Shown here one piece after another: positions 55,361 to 64,000 of a stretch of DNA of 64,000 bases (position 1 is its first letter; every line of letters starts with the position of its first letter). The position numbers and the translations under genes were made by a program. This DNA is from Carallia brachiata (Eukaryota > Streptophyta > Magnoliopsida > Malpighiales > Rhizophoraceae), in NCBI GenBank assembly GCA_021464245.1, contig JADCRB010000007.1, positions 248,001-312,000 of the forward strand, in the 5' to 3' direction. The notes beneath the pieces are model-generated. The model was not told the origin of the DNA. It worked only from the letters and a program-made list of their open reading frames with translations, and searched no databases.

Positions 55361-58300
55361 AAGAGTCTAAACAATAAAACTGAGGAATCGGAACATCTTT
55401 GCTCTCCTGTATTAGGGGTTGTCTTAGTTGTTGTGACAATTGTGAGCCCATCAATTTGCCTGTGAACAATTATTTATGATTTTTTTTAAAAATAAACTTT
55501 TTAGTCTTCTTATGAATCAACTTAAAACAAAATAAGTTTTTGTTTATGAAATAATTGTTGAGTTTGTCAGATATTAGTTAGAAAGGAAGTCATAGGTCTG
55601 AAAAGACCACAGTAGAAGGAGCAAGTTTTAAATTATCCCACAAATATTTAAAGCGCACAAAATGCTTGAGCCATCCGTAAAAAACAAAAACTAAAGTGGG
55701 TTTTGAACTTTTGATAGTGACATATAAATATGGGAAAAAAGAAAGAAAAAAAAAAAAAAAAGAAAAGAGAGGCTATGTTAGATAATGATAAGAGCTGTCA
55801 CCGACTCACCGGAAGGGCCTGTCAATACAACGTTGCCTTGACGATTTGTAATAAGAATTGAAATTTGGGCATGCCTTCTTGCCACCATCTGACATTATCT
55901 TGAGGAATGATTACCACTTACCAGACATGGAAAACGACTTTGAATTGACATACATCAAAAAATCATCCCATAGTGTTATGTTTAAGTAAGTTGAGACAAG
56001 ATATTTTACTTGTGGCAAGGGCTTAGGAAAGAGATTACCTATAGTGTCACGTTGATGCAATTTTCCATAATAAACTTTTACTTTCCTTTGCTTGTCAAAA
56101 AATGGGAGTCAATAAAAAAATATTATATTTAACCTTCCTCCACAATTCAACTTAAAATATCTGATCGACACTTTAAAAAAAATACGAATGTTATTTCATA
56201 AATTTATTTTTAATAATATATTTTATAATCTTATTAAAAAGATTTTATCTTCATATCATACAGTAAATTGACTTATAGCCCATAATGATAGTCGCCATCA
56301 TAGTTATGTGCGTGGGATTTGAATACCACCATGGATGTAGGAGTCGAATTTCCATCATTTTGGTGAGAATTAGACTTTGCAGTTTATTTTGTAGAGGATC
56401 AAATTATGTAGCCACGCTCAATTTGGCATACATATTTGCTATAATTTTAATGGAATTGGAACCGTGAGCTAAGCGGCTATGGTTGAAATTGCTACACTCT
56501 ATCGTTCATGTACACGTATGTTCTATGCGTTCCCAACTATTTAATCATTTTCATGGATCAATATCATTTCACAGGTCTTAAATTAATGGCTCCATGAAAT
56601 GAAAACTCGGTGGAAAAAGCCTGCGGCTTGAGTTGCATATTTCCTGCTGTCAGTGCATCGTTTTTTTCTTTCTTTAATTAGTTGACTTTACTCAGTATGT
56701 TCTTTTCTTTTAATAAAAAATATGAATTTTAGATTTATTAGTTATTATATTCATTAGTGAATGCTGAAAATTATCTATTAAACGTCATCGTTTAACTTTT
56801 TTTTGTAAAAAAATTATTTATCGAAATATTATTAAGTTTGAATAAATATTTCCTAAACTTAACGTTAACGAATTTAAAATTTAATATTGTACTCACACTT
56901 AAATATCTTTTTAATCAGGAAGCGTGAGTGAGCGCATGGAATTAAACCCAAATTATTGTTGAAAGAGAGGTACACCCAAGGTTATTACAAGCTCGACTCA
57001 AATAGTAGGATAGTAAAATTTTACGATTATACATGAAGTCAGTGATTTGGATCGCAGTAAGATCTTTTCGAGATAAGATTTTAATAGAGTATCGATCCAA
57101 ATCATAAGATCAATAAAATTTTAATCCGATTTTACGATTTTTATTTCCTTTATTATAAATTTTTGAGTTATAACGCATTTAATTTATAATAAAAAAATAT
57201 AAAGATATATTAAATTTACATACTAAATATAAGTAAACAAGTAATTTGTATACAAAAAAGTTTTTCAATTTACAAAAGAAAAAAAAAATCTCTTATAACT
57301 AAAAAGAGAGATGAAACTATTTTTCTTTTATATAAGCATAAAATTTTATAATTCTTCTCATTATTATTGAGTCAATATATATAAAATATTTAATTATGAG
57401 TTATATATAATTAAAATTAGTTAATTTTTATTTTTTTTTATTTTTAGTAAAATCTTATGATTTTACGATTCTATATTATAATTCGATTCTAATATTCTAA
57501 ATCAACTCTAAATAAGATCTCAATTTTAAAAACTTGAAATACACCATTGAATTATTATCAAATTATCATCTCTTACGTTTGAATTCAATATATTCATATA
57601 CTAGCATTTTTTTTTTTCTTCCAAAATTTGAATTCATCGTCTTCAATTTTGGAGACTTACGGTGACCCGTATTGCCTTATTACAAAAATCCAATTCGCGA
57701 AGTGCTGAAAAAAACCGATAAAAACTATGGATGTTAAATTCAATTGGCAAGCCTTTGTCTCCAAACTTGTCCAAAGATTTCGATCAAATCTTTACAACCA
57801 ACAGCTAAGCCAAAAGCAAACAAATTTTGACAAAAATCACACAAAGTTCATCTGTTTGATCCCCCATGCCTTGCTCTTGCCCAAACGGCCAAGTTGCCGT
57901 ATTGTATTACTTACAAGCTTCTAATCTAATCAAGATTTGCATATATGGACAACCTAAGATGTATTGTGCTTCGAGATCTTCGACTAATTATTGTCTGTCC
58001 ATTTTTGATCTCCGAGGAATGAGGATCTCAAACCCAATGTCAACCTGTACATGAGCTTTTCGGTCAATCTCAAGAATAAAGAAGTCATGAACTTTTTTGT
58101 TTTTTTTGATAATTTATTACGAATTTTTATTTTTTAAAAATATATCACGGACTCTTAAATTAATTTTAAAATTATTATAATATTATTTTATGTTTTTGCA
58201 AACTTAGTTAATTCATAGTTGCTGAGACTATTGCATTGAAATTGGGATATTCACTTTGTTCATGTATATCGAGAAGATAATAGAATAACAGACTAACTCA

Positions 58301-58800
58301 CTTCGTACGCACTGAACGCACTGAATGATTAACTAAGTATTACTGTTTTTCATCATTCTCCAAGTGGCATTTTGAGCATCATTTCAAAGACATGGTTGGG
58401 CGTTGCCCTCTTTCTTTATCAAAAAAAAAAAAAGCTTAAAAAATTATGAATATTTTGTTTTTGAATTAAACATATAGAATTAAGTTTGAAATTTTAGAGA
58501 TGAATACAAAATTTTTTAGTATATTATAACAGTATGATAGATTTTGAATAATAAAAGGTTTGTGACATATTGAAAAAAATAAAATTTCAGATTAAAAAAA
58601 CACGAGGAGTCAATAATTTTGACGGAAATTAACCCAAAATAAAAAAAGAAAAACAAACCCACGTTCAAGAAGACCAATTCAAAATAATATAATATACTCG
58701 GATGCACGGAAGTTTCGTAGACCCGCCAAGAACGATAAGCAGTGTCAATGTCTGAGGATTTTAACGTTTTTGCAACTCAACTTCAAGCCATCACATCCTG
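55361..58800. other. Intergenic, no gene recognised
   Basis: AT-rich. There are only short frames, and no motif that I can assign on either strand. The 87-bp repeat family does not occur here, which places the array's right border before this point. Confidence 0.55.
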
Positions 58801-58862
58801 TCCTGCCTTGTCCGCAACTGTTTGACCTCTCCAAGAACCGTAGGTGGCCTCGACCTCTCTCT

Positions 58863-58870
58863 TATATATA
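58863..58870 (+). promoter_or_regulatory. Probable TATA box of the ceramidase gene
   Basis: CTCTCTTATATATACAAATG, about 620 bp before the ATG, with a leader intron probably ending TTCAATGCAG|CGGAATG near 59436. Confidence 0.45.
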
Positions 58871-59484
58871 CAAATGCATATTCACATTGTTAAGCAAACT
58901 GCAAGCTTCAAGGGAACGCATCTACTGTTCAGAGGTGGAGTCTTTTTGCACGGAAAATATCAAATTTTTTATGGGGTTTTATTTTATTTGCTTTTCCTTT
59001 CCAAAGTTTTGATCTTTATGCCTTATGGAGTAAAATGGGCTGTAATGGATCAATTTCTTGTTTCTTGTTTGAAACTATTGGCAGTGCTATAGTATTCAAT
59101 TTCTTTTTTTTTTTTTTTTTTTAATGTTTTGATTCTTTTTGGTACCAATCCTGCAAGTAGGAAATTCAAACTTGATAGTGATGGAGTGATCATAAGTGCT
59201 CTTGTGGTTTGTGGGTCATGGGGTGTTGCTCTTATGGTGTTCAATTTTTGTTTGATATAAAGGCTCTCTTTCTACTTACTGTTTTTTCTTTTCCTATGCC
59301 GTGGATGATATTGCTGACAACCACATTTATGGTGATTTTTCATTTTCTTCGCTGTTTTTATGTTTTGTTCTGTCATAATTAGGTGGCCCCAATTGTAGAA
59401 TGAGCTTATATCATTGTGTTTTCATTCAATGCAGCGGAATGAGAAGAGATTGAGCATTTGTTGTTATTCTTGCTGGAGTTGAAG

Positions 59485-62400
59485 ATGGAGTTACTTTCAC
59501 CTCTTTGTATTTGGAGACCGTATGTAGCTATTTGGTTGTGGATCTCTCTATCAATCTTGCTACCGAATAGTGGAGTGGTTGTTTCGGACTCCAAATACTT
59601 GATTGGGCTTGGAAGCTATGACATCACTGGACCTGCTGCTGATGTTAATATGATGGGTTATGCTAACTCAGAGCAGATTGCTTCCGGTGTTCACTTCAGG
59701 TTGCGAGCTCGTGCTTTTATTGTGGCGGAGCCACAGGGCAATCGAGTTGTGTTTGTAAATCTTGATGCTTGCATGGCCTCACAGATTGTGACGATTAAGG
59801 TGCTTGAGAGGTTAAGGGCAAGGTAATTGTTGCTTCTGCTGTTGTGCATATTCTTTATTGCATCAGTCTCGTAATTGAAACTACATTTAGTTTGGAATCA
59901 CAAATCACTTGAGATTCTGACAATTTTTCATGACTAGAGATAAACGAAATGTTCTGATTCTTCATTGTTTCCATTTGAAAGACCATACTAGGTGAAAGAT
60001 TAAAATAGACTGCATAATCTCTAGTTCATCTATAGTGGAATTATAGTTTGAGTTTGTTTTAAGGTGGAATAACTTAAGTTGCTACATGGCAGATACGGTG
60101 ACCTTTATACTGAAAAGAATGTGGCTATCAGTGGTATTCACACGCATGCTGGTCCTGGGGGCTATCTTCAATACGTTGTGTATATTGTGACATCTCTTGG
60201 ATTTGTGCGTCAATCATTTGATGTCATTGTTGATGGCATTGAGCAAAGCATAATACAAGCTCATGAAAATCTCCGCTCGGGATCAATTTTTGTGAATAAG
60301 GGTAAAGATGCCATTACACCATCATTGCATTCTTTTCAGCATATCGAAAAGTATCCACTGTTTGCAGATTTTGTGGTACATGCAACAGAATTCTGTGCAG
60401 TGGATTAAATGAAAATTAATCATTGAGAAGGACCAAAAAGATGTGGTTTTTAAAGCATTTATTTCTTCTATAAAACAAAAATATCCAGTGTTTGCAAATC
60501 TTCTGTTACATGCCCTTTCTCACACTCTCTCCCCAAGACCTCCCCCCCACAGGGGAAAACAAGACAATGAAATCTTTACATTTGTGATGCACAGCACGGT
60601 GTTATCATTTTATAAAGTATCTTATAGTGCTTTGGCTTCCTACTTGCAGGAGAGCTCCTAGATGCCGGTGTAAATCGCAGTCCCAGCGCATATCTTAATA
60701 ATCCTGCAGAAGAGCGTAGTAAATACAAGTATGATGTTGACAAAGAGATGACCCTTTTGAAGTTTGTGGATGATCAATGGGGCCCGGTTGGTAGCTTCAA
60801 TTGGTTTGCAACTCATGGAACATCTATGAGTCGCACAAACTCCTTGATAAGTGGGGATAACAAGGGTGCCGCTGCACGATTTATGGAAGACTGGTTTGAG
60901 CAAAAAGCTTCTGGAAGCTCATATGCTGACGAAGGTGTGGCTGGAGGAATTCCACGAAGAGTCTCCAATATAATTACTAATCAACTTGACAACCGTAAGT
61001 TTCAGTTTTTCCTTTCAATTATGATGGGATGATATAAATAGGTTTTTAAGAAGTTTGTTTGTTCATGATTTAATAAAAGCTCACCCTCTACTGCTTACAG
61101 CTTGGATAAAAACAAAGTCCACAATTCTCTGCCATGTAGATTCAAATGCATAACCTGTCAAAATCTCATACCTTTGTAGTCTGTGGTGCCTATGTCTAAA
61201 CTGCAAAACTGTGTCTGGTGCCTAGATTGTATAAAACAAACGCACTGTAGTCGGTGTTTACTGTTATTAATCCTTGAAAACCAATGCACCAAAATGTGTA
61301 GCATTGACGGGACACAGTGAGATCACCACTTTCAATGCTTCTTTTTTCCTCGTTTTTTCCCCTTACACATGTGAAGAAGCATTCCAGCCTGTTATTGGAT
61401 TTATGAATTAATGTTCTGTGGGCGTGACCAGACATTTGCTGGATACCAAATTTCTGCCTTAAACAAGTAAGGATGACAAATGTATATAATGACTAAAAAT
61501 ACGCATCTGGATCTAACATCAAGTTGCGCTGATGTGGCTTGAGATTTGGAAGACCTGAATTGTGCAATATAGCACAAGGGATTCTGATTCAAATAGAAGG
61601 TGAAACATTATGATTCTATAAAATCTGTTTGCTGCAGACCATCAGCTACTGGAGCTTGCTGCATCCTTCCAGTCTCCTCCTGGTAGACCATCAACTAAGA
61701 TTCTAAGCGCTGCAAACCGTGTCAGGAGTGCTCTCAGGAAGGCTGACAAACCTAAGTTTGTTTCCGCATTTTGTCAAACGAACTGTGGGGATGTTAGTCC
61801 CAATGTTCTTGGAGCTTTCTGCACAGACACTGGGCTACCTTGTGATTTTAACCACAGTACTTGTGGTGGAAAAAATGAACTGTGCTATGGCCGAGGACCA
61901 GGGTATCTCAATCCTCTTTTTGTCTTCGATACATTGGTTTGCAAAATATAGGTGACTTTCATCTGTTGAATCTGAATTGTACATCATACTTTATCTCCCA
62001 GTTTTCCTGATGAGTTTGAAAGTACACGTATTATTGGAGAGAGGCAATTCAAAAAAGCTGTGGATCTCTTCAACGGGGCATCTGAGCGAATAAGTGGAAA
62101 GGTTGACTATCGCCATACTTACATAGACTTCTCCCAGCTTGAAGTGACAATTCTGAAACAAGGAGGAGGCTCGGAAGTGGTAAAAACATGTCCTGCTGCA
62201 ATGGGGTTTGCATTTGCTGCAGGAACAACAGATGGACCTGGAGCTTTTGATTTTAAGCAAGGCGATGCCAAGGTAATTTGTAATTATAATCTTGCAAGTC
62301 TTGAACTATGGTATCTTACATGAAACTGAGAGCCTTATCGTTTTGCTAATTATTGGTTGGCATCATGATGTCATGTCAGGGAAATGCTTTCTGGAAGCTG

Positions 62401-64000
62401 GTTCGCAATTTACTGAAGAAACCATCTGAAGAGCAAGAAAAGTGTCAGCAGCCAAAGCCCATCTTGCTTAGTACTGGTGAAATGAAGCAACCATATGATT
62501 GGGCAGTAAGTTTCATTGTGGTTTACATGTTTCTTATGCCAGTAGAATGTGGTCATTTAATGGTTTTTAAACACGGTGATAATGAAGAGTGGGCATTCAT
62601 GGTCAAGTTAGAGCTAATAAAAGCTAAAGTGATGATAGGAGGACAATTTTTGATCTTCTAACTTTAAATGTAGTACTTGATTGTCAGTAATCTCTTTGTA
62701 CATTTATTTGCAGCCCTCAATACTTCCAATCCAGATCCTTCGAATAGGGCAGTTAGTCATCCTCAGTGTACCGGGAGGTATAGTATTCCATGTAGCTATC
62801 CCTTTCGTAATGCAACGGTTAAACGCTGCTTAAGCCAGTTCATGTTTTATCCTGTAAACAACTAACTCTAAATTTGACCGGAATGAGAAATTATTGGTGT
62901 TTTATTTCTGTTGTACTAGAAGATGCCACAATCAGAACCTTTGCCAACATGTTTGGTTGACTTGCATCACTGAATTTGTCCCCCAAGCTAAGAGGCACTG
63001 GATGCTGATGACCTCATCATTCTCCATCCTGCGTCCTTTTTTTTTTATGCAAAAGGATCACTTTGAAGCCTCCCAATTTCTCATTTGTTTATAAGTAACT
63101 TTTCTAAACATGAAGTCTCCTGGAAATGTGTTTCGTTGCTGATCTGGGGTCTGTTGGCATAGTCTCAAAGCACCTCTCGGGAAATTACTTTCTGGAAAAA
63201 TTTTCTATACAAATACATTTATTTATGCTCACAAATTTTTTCATAATATTTTTGAATCAGAATTTACAACGATGGCTGGGAGGCGTCTGCGAGATGCTGT
63301 GAAGGAGGTGCTAACAAGTTCCAGCAGTAAGGAATTCGGTAGCAACATTCATGTTGTAATAGCAGGATTGACAAATACCTATTCGCAGTATATAACCACC
63401 TTCGAAGAGTACCAGATACAGAGATATGAGGTAACTGATTTAGTGGCAATAATAGAGCATACATTGTTCTATATTCTGGATTAGTTGCAGCAGAAATCCA
63501 TCAGATGTTTTATCCGTCAGCTCTAATATGCCAAACCCCTGGCATTCACAAAACATGTCATCATCTGTGTACACGCATGTGTAAATTGATCAACAGGCCA
63601 AGATAGGTGAATTGATTAAAATTGGTTACTAGCTGGATCTATTTTGCAAAACTTTTCAAGTATGTGAATTATGAAAGGGTTATGAAAGCATCGAATTGGT
63701 ATAATGGTCTTTGTCATGGGACTTCTCCTCCATGGTAGCCGTTCGCCTTGCAACTCTTTTACTCATAATGACATCATTTTTAGGGTGCCTCCACTCTATA
63801 TGGTCTACACACACACAGTGCCTACGTTCAGGAATTCAAGAAGCTTGCCAGTGCACTCCTCAGTGGCCAACCTGTGGAACCAGGGCCATTACCCCCTGAC
63901 CTTCTCAACAAGCAAATAAGCTTTCTTACACCAGTTGTGATGGACGGAACTCCTCCTGGTGTAAATTTTGGCGATTGCAGCACCGACGTTCCCCAGAACT
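59485..64000 (+). CDS. Neutral ceramidase, 5' part (runs off right edge)
   Basis: Nine exons in frame: 59485-59822, 60093-60301, 60650-60994, 61638-61902, 62002-62272, 62380-62505, 62714-62777, 63261-63430 and 63784 to the edge, about 668 residues of roughly 780 usual for the family. It begins MELLSPLCIW with a hydrophobic signal segment (AIWLWISLSILLP), then YLIGLGSYDITGPAADVNMM, which is diagnostic. Exon 2 has GIHTHAGPGGYLQYV, with zinc-ligand histidines. Exon 4 has CQTNCGDVSPNVLG, holding the family's catalytic Ser. Later come YRHTYIDFS, GTTDGPGAFDFKQGD, GEMKQPYDWAPSILP and GLTNTYSQYITTFEEY. Neutral ceramidase hydrolyses ceramide to sphingosine and fatty acid in the secretory or surface membrane system. 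No disruption was seen. Confidence 0.95.

Overview
This is plant nuclear DNA, almost certainly from a eudicot. It is AT-rich, the genes are interrupted by many short GT-AG introns, and it holds Ty1/copia and MITE debris and a tandem array of the plant-specific DUF674 family. I cannot name the species.

Layout. The left edge (minus strand) carries the 5' part of a RING / TRAF-type zinc-finger protein with a very Gln/Pro-rich tail; it runs off the window, and its promoter lies near 2350. Between about 13 and 54.5 kb are eight DUF674 genes, all on the plus strand, here called A to H. A, D, E, F and H have open reading frames across three exons (about 491-519 aa). B, C and G carry frameshifts and/or stops. 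Exon 1 encodes one DUF674 half, exon 2 a second half, and exon 3 a short conserved tail; both introns are phase 0. A degenerate Ty1/copia element (22300-26516, minus strand, 5-bp target duplication) sits in the leader intron of C. At the right edge (plus strand) is a neutral ceramidase gene, nine exons of which are visible before the window ends.

History read from the sequence. A matches D almost base for base, including introns. B matches E and F, and C matches G. Upstream of D lies an orphan copy of the RING-gene promoter and leader. The simplest model is that a block [RING promoter - A - B - C] was duplicated to give [promoter remnant - D - E - G]. A later 6-kb tandem duplication then produced E and F, with its join near 42222. 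H has no partner, and just after it are fragments of a ninth copy. Each A/B/D/E/F-type gene is preceded by an array of a degenerate repeat of about 87 bp, a conserved spacer and a conserved leader exon. That leader exon has a small ORF, which in F alone splices in frame with the DUF674 protein.

Other debris: a 1.2-kb inverted-repeat element filled with a roughly 1-kb purine-only tract, a 1.9-kb insertion with a 6-bp target duplication, a fragment of an RNA polymerase RPB3-like gene, and two related hairpin MITE-like insertions. DUF674 has no established biochemical function, so nothing is claimed about the pathway of the array. The RING protein and the ceramidase look like ordinary single-copy flanking genes.
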